Assembly: GCA_964496275.1 (NCBI GenBank)
Contig: CAZBYL010000052.1
Coordinates: 1 to 15,109, forward strand
From: CAZBYL01 sp964496275
GTDB lineage: Bacteria; Synergistota; Synergistia; Synergistales; Synergistaceae
Direction: 5' to 3'
DNA length: 15,109 nt
In this document: positions 6,967-14,092 of the stretch, piece by piece
How the letters are laid out: every line of letters begins with the position of its first letter
How positions within the stretch are numbered: the stretch's first letter is position 1
Notes under the pieces: model-generated
What the model saw: the letters and a program-made list of their open reading frames with translations, nothing else
What the model was told of the DNA's origin: nothing
Database searches by the model: none
Translations under genes and position numbers: made by a program

Positions 6967-8778
6967 TTAATTTTCCTCTGACTTTGTAACATCCATGAAG
7001 GCAAGGAACGCTTCCTGAGGAATGGCGACACGCCCCACCTGTTTCATGCGTTTCTTTCCTTCTTTCTGTTTTTCGAGCAGTTTTCTCTTACGCGTTATGT
7101 CGCCGCCGTAGCACTTGGCAAGAACGTCTTTACGAACAGCCTTTATATTCATTCGCACGATAACTTTTTTCCCTACCGCCGCCTGTACCGAAACTTCAAA
7201 GAGCTGACGCGGAATAAGTTCCTTCAGTTTTCCTACCACAGCATGTCCGCGGTGGTAAGCCTGGTCGGCATGGCAAATAAAGGAGAACGCGTCAACGGGT
7301 TCATCTTGAAGCAGCAGGTCAACCTTCACCAAGTTTGCGGCACGGAAACCTATGTGGTCATAATCTAAAGACGCATATCCCCGTGTGCATGATTTGAGCC
7401 TGTCGTGAAAGTCAAGTATAAATTCCGCAAGAGGCATATCGTATGTAAGACGCACCCTTTCCGGGGTAATATAGTCCATTCCAACGTACGTGCCCCGTTT
7501 TTCCTGGCAAAGCTGCATGGCGGCTCCTACAAACGGGTCAGGCATAAATATCGACAATTTTATATAAGGCTCGCGTATTTCCTCTATCCTGACAGGGTCC
7601 GGGAAGTCGGAGGGACGGTGAGCCTCTATTACATTTCCGTCAGTAAGAACAATCTGGTACACGACGTTAGGCGCGGTCGCGACCAGGTCGACTCCGAACT
7701 CGCGGTTCAGACGTTCCTTCGCAATTTCCATGTGGAGAAGCCCGAGGAACCCGCAGCGGAAGCCAAATCCCAGAGCTGCCGAATTTTCGGGTTCAAAGCT
7801 TATTGCCGAGTCGTTGATCTGCAGCTTTTCCAACGCGTCGCGAAGCTGATTTATATCTTCTCTTTCAATTGGATAATAGCCGCAAAAGACAACAGGTTTT
7901 ACCTTACGATATCCAGGAAGCGGCTCTTTGCACGGGTTTCTGGATTCCGTTATCGTATCACCCACACGCGCCTCTTCTATCGTCTTAATACTTGCCGCTA
8001 TATAGCCGACCTCACCCGGGCCCAGGGAATCCACTTTCTGCATGTCGGGCTTGAATACTCCGACTTCGTCAAGTTCGTAATCTCTTCCCGTCGCCATAAA
8101 ACGAATATTGGTACCGGCTTTAAGGCTTCCGTTAATAACTCTTATATAGCAGATAACTCCCTTGTAGTTATCGTATACGGAGTCAAAAATCAGAGCCTGC
8201 AGCGGCGCGTCAAGCTCCCCTATCGGGGCGGGTATATCCCGCACGACCCTTTCAAGAACATCGCCGACTCCGTCGCCTGTTTTTGCACTGACCGCAATAG
8301 CATCCGATGCATTGATACCGATTATGTCCTCTATCTCTTTTTTTACTCTGTCAGGCTGCGCAGAAGGAAGGTCTATCTTGTTAAGCACGGGAACAAGTTC
8401 CAAATCCAAATCCGTGGCAAGGTAGCTGTTTGCCACAGTCTGAGCTTCCACGCCCTGCGCTGCGTCCACAACAAGCACAGCGCCTTCGCACGCGGCAAGA
8501 GAACGCGATACCTCATAGGTAAAATCAACGTGTCCCGGGGTGTCGATGAGATTCAGTATATACTCTTTTCCATCCTTAGCCTTGTAGTTCATTCTGACCG
8601 GAACTGATTTTATGGTTATTCCGCGCTCACGCTCAAGCTCAAGCATATCCAAGAGCTGAGACTTCATATTGCGCTTTTCGATAGTACCTGTTTCTTCCAA
8701 CATACGATCCGCCAGCGTTGACTTTCCGTGGTCAACGTGCGCGATGATGCTGAAATTACGAAATTTATCTAACTTCAT
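6967..8778 (-). CDS. lepA: elongation factor 4 (LepA), 603 aa
   Basis: LepA is a ribosome-associated translational GTPase. The G domain shows AHVDHGKST (13-21), the switch region ERERGITIK, DTPGH and NKIDLP. EF-G-like domains follow. The LepA-specific C-terminal domain is present with YGGDITRKRKLLEKQKEGKK. The length is typical (about 600). The ATG at 8778 is preceded by GGGAG about 10 nt upstream, a slightly long spacing. A promoter-like pair lies at 8809-8838. lepA is the first gene of the lepA-hemW-selA-selB run and is divergent from the beta-propeller gene. Confidence 0.97.
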   Translation of the reverse strand: MKLDKFRNFSIIAHVDHGKSTLADRMLEETGTIEKRNMKSQLLDMLELERERGITIKSVPVRMNYKAKDGKEYILNLIDTPGHVDFTYEVSRSLAACEGAVLVVDAAQGVEAQTVANSYLATDLDLELVPVLNKIDLPSAQPDRVKKEIEDIIGINASDAIAVSAKTGDGVGDVLERVVRDIPAPIGELDAPLQALIFDSVYDNYKGVICYIRVINGSLKAGTNIRFMATGRDYELDEVGVFKPDMQKVDSLGPGEVGYIAASIKTIEEARVGDTITESRNPCKEPLPGYRKVKPVVFCGYYPIEREDINQLRDALEKLQINDSAISFEPENSAALGFGFRCGFLGLLHMEIAKERLNREFGVDLVATAPNVVYQIVLTDGNVIEAHRPSDFPDPVRIEEIREPYIKLSIFMPDPFVGAAMQLCQEKRGTYVGMDYITPERVRLTYDMPLAEFILDFHDRLKSCTRGYASLDYDHIGFRAANLVKVDLLLQDEPVDAFSFICHADQAYHRGHAVVGKLKELIPRQLFEVSVQAAVGKKVIVRMNIKAVRKDVLAKCYGGDITRKRKLLEKQKEGKKRMKQVGRVAIPQEAFLAFMDVTKSEEN

Positions 8779-8808
8779 AGACCTGTCACTCCCTTAGTTT
8801 GAACCTAT

Positions 8809-8838
8809 ATTTTAGCCGAAAATAACCACTATAGGCAA
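8809..8838 (-). promoter_or_regulatory. probable lepA operon promoter
   Basis: On the minus strand there is a -35 box TTGCCT (8838-8833), an 18-nt spacer and a -10 box TAAAAT (8814-8809), about 31 nt before the lepA ATG. The -35 box matches the consensus at four of six positions. This is the only good candidate in the divergent region on this strand. Confidence 0.55.
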
Positions 8839-8947
8839 TAGCATGTCATACGTAACAAAAGCGCGGTTTTACGATAAAAATCATATTTTTACGCTATACA
8901 AGAGAACCTTGCATGATTTAGACTGCAATCACTCACAAAGAAGGGCG

Positions 8948-10060
8948 ATGACCAAAATGAAAATCGTATACAAAAAAACTATATTAGCGGCAATATTCGT
9001 GTTCTTGGCTGCTTCGGCTGCATCGGCTCAGGACTGGCCTATGTTCCGAGCAGACGTAATGAGAACCGGCACAGTACCGACAGAACAGACTGCGGCAAAC
9101 TTCACCGGACAGAAAGATTGGACTGTCAGAATGCCGGATGCAGTGCAATCCTCTCCGGCCGTCTACGGCAATCTTGCTATTTTCGGTTCCAACAACGGAT
9201 ATGTGTACGCTCTTGACATGAACACAGGGTCAACGGTATGGAGCTTCAGCACTGCAAACTGGGTTGTCTCTTCTCCTGCGGTTGCGGACGGTAAAGTTTT
9301 CGTAGGAAGCTACGACAGCCGCATGTATTGTCTCAACGCATCAACCGGTGAGCTTATATGGAAATTCACCACCCACAACAGCATACACTCTTCGCCCGCA
9401 GTTGCGGACGGCGTTGTCTACTTCGGTTCAAATGACGGATATGTTTATGCCGTCAATATCAAGACAGGCTGGCAAAAATGGAAATTCAAAACGGAACGCG
9501 CCGTTCAGGGTTCCCCTGTAGTTGCGAACGGTGTTGTTTATATAGGCAATGACGAAGGCAAGATGTTTGCGATTGATGCCGTAACAGGCAAGCTTAAGTG
9601 GAGAGCCGTAGTCGGAGGCGTTATAAAATCAGCTCCGGCGGTTGCAGACGGACTCCTCTACTTTACAAGCCAGGACGGAAAGCTCTACTGCGCAAGGATT
9701 AAGCACCAAGCGGTTATTTGGAGATATGATTCCAAAGCTCAGATAGAAACTTCTCCCCTCGTCCAAAACGGGCGGGTGATATTCGGAAATATCAAGGGTT
9801 GGGTAACGGCGGTTGACGCTAAGAGCGGAAATTTTGTATGGAATTACAAGGCAAATGAAGCTGTTTACTCATCTCCCGCCGGATTCGGAGGCAAAGTGTT
9901 CTTCGGAACAAACAGCGACGTGCTTGTGTGTCTTGACAGCGCAACAGGCAGCGTAGTTTGGCGCGCACCCTTTAAGGCCGACGTCGTTACGTCTCCGGCA
10001 ATAGCGAAGGACAGAATTATCGTCGCGGGAGCAGACGGGAAAATATGTACCCTTAAATAA
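8948..10060 (+). CDS. secreted PQQ-like beta-propeller repeat protein (about 370 aa)
   Basis: An exported protein made almost wholly of beta-propeller repeats. Residues 1-27 form a signal peptide: a Lys-rich start, the hydrophobic run TILAAIFVFLAASAA, and a predicted signal peptidase I cut after Ala-Ser-Ala before QDWPMF. No lipobox Cys is present, so it is not a lipoprotein like E. coli BamB. From about residue 55 there are about eight units of about 40 residues, each with a pattern like SSPAVADG-x-V-(Y/F)-x-G-S-x-D-G-x-(V/M)-YA and a closing W-(K/S)-F. The frame is open back to 8843, but the signal peptide fixes the start at ATG 8948 or ATG 8957; an AAGAAGGG site lies just upstream, rather close to the first. 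The family includes PQQ enzymes and scaffold proteins. No enzymatic residues are evident, and cofactor binding cannot be claimed. Confidence 0.9.
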   Translation: MTKMKIVYKKTILAAIFVFLAASAASAQDWPMFRADVMRTGTVPTEQTAANFTGQKDWTVRMPDAVQSSPAVYGNLAIFGSNNGYVYALDMNTGSTVWSFSTANWVVSSPAVADGKVFVGSYDSRMYCLNASTGELIWKFTTHNSIHSSPAVADGVVYFGSNDGYVYAVNIKTGWQKWKFKTERAVQGSPVVANGVVYIGNDEGKMFAIDAVTGKLKWRAVVGGVIKSAPAVADGLLYFTSQDGKLYCARIKHQAVIWRYDSKAQIETSPLVQNGRVIFGNIKGWVTAVDAKSGNFVWNYKANEAVYSSPAGFGGKVFFGTNSDVLVCLDSATGSVVWRAPFKADVVTSPAIAKDRIIVAGADGKICTLK

Positions 10061-10077
10061 ACATTCGAAAGAAAATT

Positions 10078-10119
10078 AAACAAAACAGGCTCGCCCGTAA
10101 CGGCGAGCCTGTTTTGTTT
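10078..10119. terminator. bidirectional intrinsic terminator
   Basis: An 18-bp perfect inverted repeat (10078-10095 and 10102-10119) encloses the 6-nt loop CGTAAC. Its GC core is CAGGCTCGCC. The arms end in AAACAAAA on the left and TTTTGTTT on the right, so a T-rich tail follows the stem on either strand. It sits 17 bases after the propeller gene and 23 bases after lysA, which converge on it. Confidence 0.93.
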
Positions 10120-10142
10120 TAAACGAATAATGATTCTTTAAA

Positions 10143-11360
10143 CTAGAAGTTGTTCATCAAGCTTGCAAGCGTATCAGCCTTACGGATAAGAACATAAGAG
10201 CCATCTTCCTTGATAAGAACTTCCGCAGGCCTCAGACGGCAATTATAGTTGGAGGCCATTGAATACCCGTAGGCGCCTGCGTCAGAGACCACAACAAGAT
10301 CGCCGATAGCAACTCTTCCTATATTTCTGTCTTGCGCGATAATGTCACCGCTCTCGCAGATGTTCCCGACAACAGTGACATCTCCTTCGACAAAATCACC
10401 CTCGCCGCCAAGCGATATAACATCGACTTTGTGGTATGAGTCATAAAGGACAGGGCGCATCAGAACGTTAAATCCTATGTCGGTGCCAACATAATTTTTA
10501 CCGTAATTATCCTTAACGGAGTGAACTCTTCCTATGACAGAACCGCATTCCGCAACGGGGTACCTGCCGGGTTCACACTTAAAATGGACATTCTTGTTGT
10601 CGTACCTTTCTATAAACGAATCAAGCACAGGGAAAAGAAGCTCCGTAAGTTTTGCAAAATCCAGTCTATTCTCGCCCGGTTCGTATGGTATGCCAAATCC
10701 GCCTCCGAAATCTATGAACTCCAGCCCGGGAAAATGCTCCGCAATCAGATCCAGCAAGTTTTTCGCGGAATTGACATACTGATCGGGTTCAAGAAAAAGA
10801 GAGCCAATATGCTGGTTAATTCCGACCAACGTTAGTCCATACCTTGCGGTAATTTCTTTAATCTGCGGCCAAAATTCTGCCTGAACTCCGAACTTCGTCT
10901 TTTTGCCGCCTGTAACAACTTTGTCACAGTGTCCGGCGCCCAGGCCCGGGTTAAAACGTACCGCAACCCTGCCTCCCGGATTTATCTCCCCATACGTCTT
11001 AAGCTGAGAAACGGAATCCACACTCACCAGTATGCCCTTTTTAACGGCAAAAAGCATCTCTTCTGCGGAAACATTATTACTGATATAAAATATCTCATGC
11101 GGCTCAAAACCTGATTCTTCAACCAAAAAGATCTCACCGGGGGACATAGCATCCGCACCCAGCCCCTCTTCCTTGATTATCTTGAGCAAAGAAATATTTG
11201 TATTCGACTTTACTGAGAAACTCGGCTTAACTCTGCCGCAAAAAGAATGCACCAAGTCACGGCAACGTGCACGCAGAGTACGCTCATCATAGACATAAAC
11301 AGGAGTACCATGCTCCTCGGTTATTTGAACAGCAATTGATTTATCAAGACAAAAGGACAC
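10143..11360 (-). CDS. lysA: diaminopimelate decarboxylase LysA (405 aa, GTG start)
   Basis: LysA converts meso-diaminopimelate to L-lysine and CO2, the last step of lysine synthesis. It is a fold-III PLP decarboxylase. The PLP lysine lies in FSVKSN (Lys51). The barrel then shows INQHIGS, DFGGGFGIPYEPG, KCEPGRYPV and, near the end, the family signature GAYGYSMASNYN, typical of this decarboxylase. The frame is open to 11522, within the upstream gene, but GTGAGG followed 8 nt later by GTG 11360 gives the usual length of 400-420 residues. The malic enzyme gene ends 10 nt before it, so the two are co-transcribed. A related decarboxylase specificity (such as carboxynorspermidine) is less likely given the last motif. 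Confidence 0.93.
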   Translation of the reverse strand: MSFCLDKSIAVQITEEHGTPVYVYDERTLRARCRDLVHSFCGRVKPSFSVKSNTNISLLKIIKEEGLGADAMSPGEIFLVEESGFEPHEIFYISNNVSAEEMLFAVKKGILVSVDSVSQLKTYGEINPGGRVAVRFNPGLGAGHCDKVVTGGKKTKFGVQAEFWPQIKEITARYGLTLVGINQHIGSLFLEPDQYVNSAKNLLDLIAEHFPGLEFIDFGGGFGIPYEPGENRLDFAKLTELLFPVLDSFIERYDNKNVHFKCEPGRYPVAECGSVIGRVHSVKDNYGKNYVGTDIGFNVLMRPVLYDSYHKVDVISLGGEGDFVEGDVTVVGNICESGDIIAQDRNIGRVAIGDLVVVSDAGAYGYSMASNYNCRLRPAEVLIKEDGSYVLIRKADTLASLMNNF

Positions 11361-11370
11361 TAAAAAAACC

Positions 11371-12555
11371 TCACTCTCTGGCCGCTCCGCTTCTGCGCGC
11401 AGCCTCTGCGACAGCGCTTGCCACAGCCGGTACAACTCTGCTGTCCAAGGCGCTGGGGATAATATATTCAGGTGATAACTCACCGTCGCTGACAAGCGCC
11501 GAAAGAGCATCGGAAGCGGCAAGCTTCATTTCTTCATTTATTCTCTTCGCTCTGACCATAAGAGCCCCTTTGAATATTCCGGGAAAACCCAAGCAATTAT
11601 TTACTTGGTTCGGAAAATCACTGCGTCCGGTAGCCACAACAGCGGCACCGGCGGCTATTGCCTCTTCCGGGAATATTTCGGGGGTGGGGTTTGCCATGGC
11701 AAAAACAATGGCTGAACTTGCCATTTTCCGTACCATATCCCCTGTCAAAAGCCCTGGGCGCGATACACCCAAGAAAGCATCGGCGCCAACCAACACATCA
11801 CCGAGACTTCCGCGGAGTCTGTCCGGATTGGTCACTTCCGAAAGGGCTATCTGAGCTTCATTGAGCCCCTCGGGATAGCCTGCACAAAGCGCGCCGTTTA
11901 TATCGCACATAACTATGTTCCTCACGCCCGCTGACATAAAATACCTTGCTATCGAACTTCCCGCCGCGCCGGCTCCGTTTATAACCAGGCGAGCATCCTC
12001 AAGTTTCTTTCCCACGAGGCGCAGCGCATTTTTGTACGCAGCAAGCGCTATCACGGCTGTACCATGCTGGTCGTCGTGGAAAACAGGAATATCAAGTTTC
12101 TCCTGCAATTTCTTTTCTATTGCGAAACAGCGCGGAGCCGATATATCCTCCAAATTTATGCCGCCGAAAGATACAGCTATCTTAGAAACAACATTGACAA
12201 ATTCATCAACATCCTTGGTATCAACGGCAAGAGGAATTGAGTCTATTCCTGCAAATCTCTTAAACAGGCAGCTCTTACCCTCCATAACAGGAAGAGACGC
12301 AGCCGGACCTATGTCCCCAAGGCCAAGTACAGCAGTCCCGTCTGTTATAACCGCAACTAAATTATTTTTGATGGTAACATCCCAAACAGCATCCGGGCTA
12401 CGCTCTATCTCACGGCACGGCTCCGCAACGCCGGGAGTGTACACAAGCGAAAGATCTTCCAATGTTTCGATGCTTTTCCTACAATCTACATTAAGCTTTC
12501 CCTTAAGCTCCCTGTGCATTTCCAAAGAGCGCTCAAAAATACTTTCCGCCACCAT
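11371..12555 (-). CDS. malic enzyme, decarboxylating malate dehydrogenase (394 aa)
   Basis: This enzyme converts malate to pyruvate and CO2 with reduction of NAD or NADP. The catalytic Tyr lies in VYTPGVAEPC (Tyr39) and the catalytic Lys in MEGKSCLFKRFAGID (Lys94). Acidic metal ligands lie in NLEDISAP (136-137) and FHDDQHGTA (161-162). The Rossmann dinucleotide loop is NGAGAAGSS (about 193-201). The size matches the short bacterial form without the phosphotransacetylase-like tail found in E. coli MaeB. ATG 12555 is preferred over a GTG two codons upstream because GGGG lies 5 nt before it. It begins the pair with lysA behind the promoter at 12598-12626. Pyruvate is a precursor of the lysine pathway, which may explain the pairing. 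Cofactor choice cannot be read with certainty. Confidence 0.93.
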   Translation of the reverse strand: MVAESIFERSLEMHRELKGKLNVDCRKSIETLEDLSLVYTPGVAEPCREIERSPDAVWDVTIKNNLVAVITDGTAVLGLGDIGPAASLPVMEGKSCLFKRFAGIDSIPLAVDTKDVDEFVNVVSKIAVSFGGINLEDISAPRCFAIEKKLQEKLDIPVFHDDQHGTAVIALAAYKNALRLVGKKLEDARLVINGAGAAGSSIARYFMSAGVRNIVMCDINGALCAGYPEGLNEAQIALSEVTNPDRLRGSLGDVLVGADAFLGVSRPGLLTGDMVRKMASSAIVFAMANPTPEIFPEEAIAAGAAVVATGRSDFPNQVNNCLGFPGIFKGALMVRAKRINEEMKLAASDALSALVSDGELSPEYIIPSALDSRVVPAVASAVAEAARRSGAARE

Positions 12556-12597
12556 AATCACCCCGTCTAATCCATAGGCAAAACCTGAATTCAGTGA

Positions 12598-12626
12598 AGT
12601 TTACCTAAAAAACCAACTATTTGCAA
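12598..12626 (-). promoter_or_regulatory. promoter of the malic enzyme-lysA operon
   Basis: On the minus strand there is a -35 box TTGCAA (12626-12621), a 17-nt spacer and a -10 box TAAACT (12603-12598), about 42 nt before the ATG at 12555. Each box matches the consensus at four or five of six positions. Confidence 0.55.
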
Positions 12627-12716
12627 GATACTTAGCAAAATTTTCTTGTGCCTTGTTTATTTTTACCGCCGCGAACACTTATATTTAAGCTATTTTCTGC
12701 CAAGAAAACAGTACTC

Positions 12717-12738
12717 GTAAATCCGCAGGCAGATTTAC
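12717..12738. repeat. short hairpin upstream of the putative selenoprotein gene
   Basis: GTAAATC (12717-12723) and GATTTAC (12732-12738) form a perfect 7-bp stem around an 8-nt loop. No T-run follows. It may be an operator or leader structure of the gene at 12847, or nothing. A TATAAT lies downstream at 12809-12814 on the plus strand, about 33 nt before the start codon, but I see no -35 box at the right distance. Confidence 0.4.
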
Positions 12739-12846
12739 TATGATGCTTCAGGTAATCTCTGTAAACTCAAATGAGTATTACTACCATAGATCAGAATAAA
12801 ATTTAATTTATAATAAATATAAAAATTAGACAAGGAGTTGATGACT

Positions 12847-12990
12847 ATGTTTTTTAAACGACGTCCGGGTGGCTGTCCTCCCTGACTGCTCCTGCTTCCG
12901 TTTGCGGCAGTTGCCGCAATGCTGCCTTGGCTGAAAGAAAAATTTTCCTCTCTGTTCTGTTGCGCAAACAAAGATTCAGACAAAAATTAA
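12847..12990 (+). CDS. putative small membrane-anchored selenoprotein with an in-frame TGA (47 aa)
   Basis: The gene starts at ATG 12847, with AAGGAG 9 nt upstream; an in-frame ATG at 12841 is the alternative. Codons 1-12 read MFFKRRPGGCPP. Codon 13 is TGA (12883-12885), and 34 sense codons follow to TAA at 12988. If TGA is selenocysteine, residues 10-13 form C-P-P-U, a CxxU redox motif. It stands directly before the hydrophobic run LLLLPFAAVAAMLPWL (14-29), a likely membrane segment, after a positive N-terminus (KRR). A charged tail with Cys38-Cys39 follows. A SECIS-like hairpin (12902-12919) lies at the proper distance, and selA-selB are in this window. I cannot name the family. The alternative is a 12-residue peptide or a broken gene, but composition and hairpin speak for Sec readthrough. 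The partner and reaction are unknown; a thiol-redox role is inferred. Confidence 0.72.
12902..12919 (+). promoter_or_regulatory. putative bacterial SECIS element
   Basis: TTGCGGC (12902-12908) pairs perfectly with GCCGCAA (12913-12919) around the tetraloop AGTT. The loop G (12910) is the 25th base after the TGA and lies in the first two loop positions. Known bacterial SECIS elements have a small apical loop with such a G, usually followed by U, about 16-37 nt after the UGA; this hairpin meets those rules. It lies inside the coding frame, as SelB-type decoding in bacteria requires. Confidence 0.65.
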
Positions 12991-13384
12991 AGCTATAACT
13001 ATGGTCGTCTATCTTACTGAGGGTGAAATGTACAAACAATTTACATACACCCAATGATACAGTTGCTTAACGTGAATCTCTACCGATACATACCGCCGGA
13101 ACACGATAAGAATATAGGCGACGCACCATAAAACCTAACTTCATAACCGATGTAAAACCAGCCTAATAGACCAATACATGAGCCCGCTGCTGATGCTGTG
13201 GGCTCATGTGACGTAGAATGGACAGCCGCATGTCTAAATAAAAGACAATACCAATATTACAAGTTCTTCTCTGCAACTCTCCTAAAATTCTGAAACCGCA
13301 CTATAGCTCAGAACATAAACACCTCTTGCTGCGTCTCATTATAAATCAATAGTATCAGAAAATGATTGCAGAATAGCCTCCTTC
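12991..13384. other. 394-base stretch without a convincing gene
   Basis: No frame here combines a ribosome binding site with a credible protein. Two hairpins stand out. The first, at 13021-13052, has GGGTG/CACCC and ATGTA/TACAT stems with a 2x1 internal loop and a 9-nt terminal loop. The second is the stronger one at 13176-13209. Short open stretches exist on both strands but start without a Shine-Dalgarno site. The region may hold the 3' end of the selenoprotein transcript, a small RNA, or decayed sequence. Confidence 0.6.
13176..13209. repeat. 10-bp perfect hairpin in the intergenic region
   Basis: ACATGAGCCC (13176-13185) and GGGCTCATGT (13200-13209) pair perfectly around a 14-nt GC-rich loop. 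No T-run follows on either strand, so it is not a classical terminator. It lies about 190 bases after the selenoprotein stop and 175 bases before the tetR promoter. Confidence 0.6.
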
Positions 13385-13445
13385 TTATTGACAAGTTAAC
13401 GACCGTTCACTATACTCAAGTAAACGGTCGTTAACTTGTCAATAA
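13385..13445 (+). promoter_or_regulatory. tetR promoter embedded in a double operator
   Basis: A near-consensus promoter, TTGACA (13388-13393), 17-nt spacer, TATACT (13411-13416), lies inside a 23-bp perfect inverted repeat (13385-13407 and 13423-13445). Each arm contains a smaller imperfect dyad, AACGACCGTT in the left arm and AACGGTCGTT in the right, which is the form of many TetR-family operators. The left copy fills the -35/-10 spacer and the right copy covers the expected transcription start near 13423. Bound repressor would block polymerase, so autorepression by the adjacent tetR gene is strongly suggested. Confidence 0.85.
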
Positions 13446-13460
13446 CAGGGTGGATTCTAA

Positions 13461-14042
13461 ATGGCAAATACTAAGGAACTAATTCTTCAAATATCACTCG
13501 CCCTATTTGCAAGAAAGGGCTACGAGGCGGTATCCGTCAGTACAATAGCGAACGAGCTTAATATGACAAAAAGTGCATTGTACAAGCATTATAAAAACAA
13601 AAGAGACATTTTCGACAGTATATTAGAGCGAATGATTCAAACAGATCTCGAACGCGCCCGAAAATACAATATGCCGGAAGGAACGTTTGAAACAACGGAA
13701 GAATCCTATGCCGCAACAAAGATTGAAAATATTAAGACATACACGGAAGCGCAATTTCGATACTGGACGGAAGATGAATTTGCATCGAACTTTCGTAAGA
13801 TGCTGACATTGGAGCAGTATCAAGATTCAAATATGTCACAGTTATACCAACAATATTTTGCGGCGGGGCCGCTGCGGTATACAGAGGATCTTTTCGCAAG
13901 CATTACCAACAATCAGGAAAATGCAAAAATACTTGCTCTGCGCTTCTACGCTCCCGTTTTTGCACTATACAGTATCTGCGACAGCACAACCGAAAAAGGA
14001 GAGATACTTACAATGCTCAGAAACCACATTTATACTTTCTAA
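13461..14042 (+). CDS. TetR/AcrR family transcriptional regulator (193 aa)
   Basis: This is a dimeric DNA-binding repressor. The N-terminal helix-turn-helix is seen at about residues 24-50 (VSTIANELNMTKSALYKHYK then NKRDIF), the most conserved part of the TetR family. The remaining 140 or so residues are the variable helical ligand-binding and dimer domain. The ATG lies 7 nt after AGGGTGG. The promoter in front overlaps a paired inverted repeat (13385-13445), so the protein most likely represses its own gene and the methyltransferase 50 nt downstream. The inducer is unknown. The region around Trp75-Thr76 (FRYWTEDEF) and later parts do not identify a ligand class for me. Confidence 0.93.
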   Translation: MANTKELILQISLALFARKGYEAVSVSTIANELNMTKSALYKHYKNKRDIFDSILERMIQTDLERARKYNMPEGTFETTEESYAATKIENIKTYTEAQFRYWTEDEFASNFRKMLTLEQYQDSNMSQLYQQYFAAGPLRYTEDLFASITNNQENAKILALRFYAPVFALYSICDSTTEKGEILTMLRNHIYTF

Positions 14043-14092
14043 AAAACGGAAGTAAACATGAATACATATCAACTGCAAAGGAGAACAGAAAA

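Noticed and set aside
5823..7031. HemW start inside lepA at 7031
   Set aside because: It would overlap lepA by over 60 bases with residues unlike the family; GAGG before TTG 6965 fits family length better.
10143..11522. LysA start at 11522, inside the malic enzyme gene
   Set aside because: The first 54 residues are a shadow of the other frame; GTG 11360 has a ribosome binding site and gives the usual length.
12740..12799. 19-codon open frame MMLQVISVNSNEYYYHRSE before the selenoprotein gene
   Set aside because: The site upstream is a poor Shine-Dalgarno match and nothing else supports translation.
12738..13054. Minus-strand open frames at 12738-12983 and 12854-13054
   Set aside because: No ribosome binding sites and no recognisable protein; they lie opposite the selenoprotein gene, whose plus-strand signals are much stronger.
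13001..13068. Second possible TGA-containing gene starting at ATG 13001
   Set aside because: It reads 18 codons, a TGA and five more codons, with no ribosome binding site before the ATG, no SECIS-like hairpin after the TGA and no Cys next to it.
13075..13160. Minus-strand open stretches resembling a decayed gene in the intergenic gap
   Set aside because: Two overlapping frames are open only for about 25 codons, with no start signal; I could not tie either to a family.
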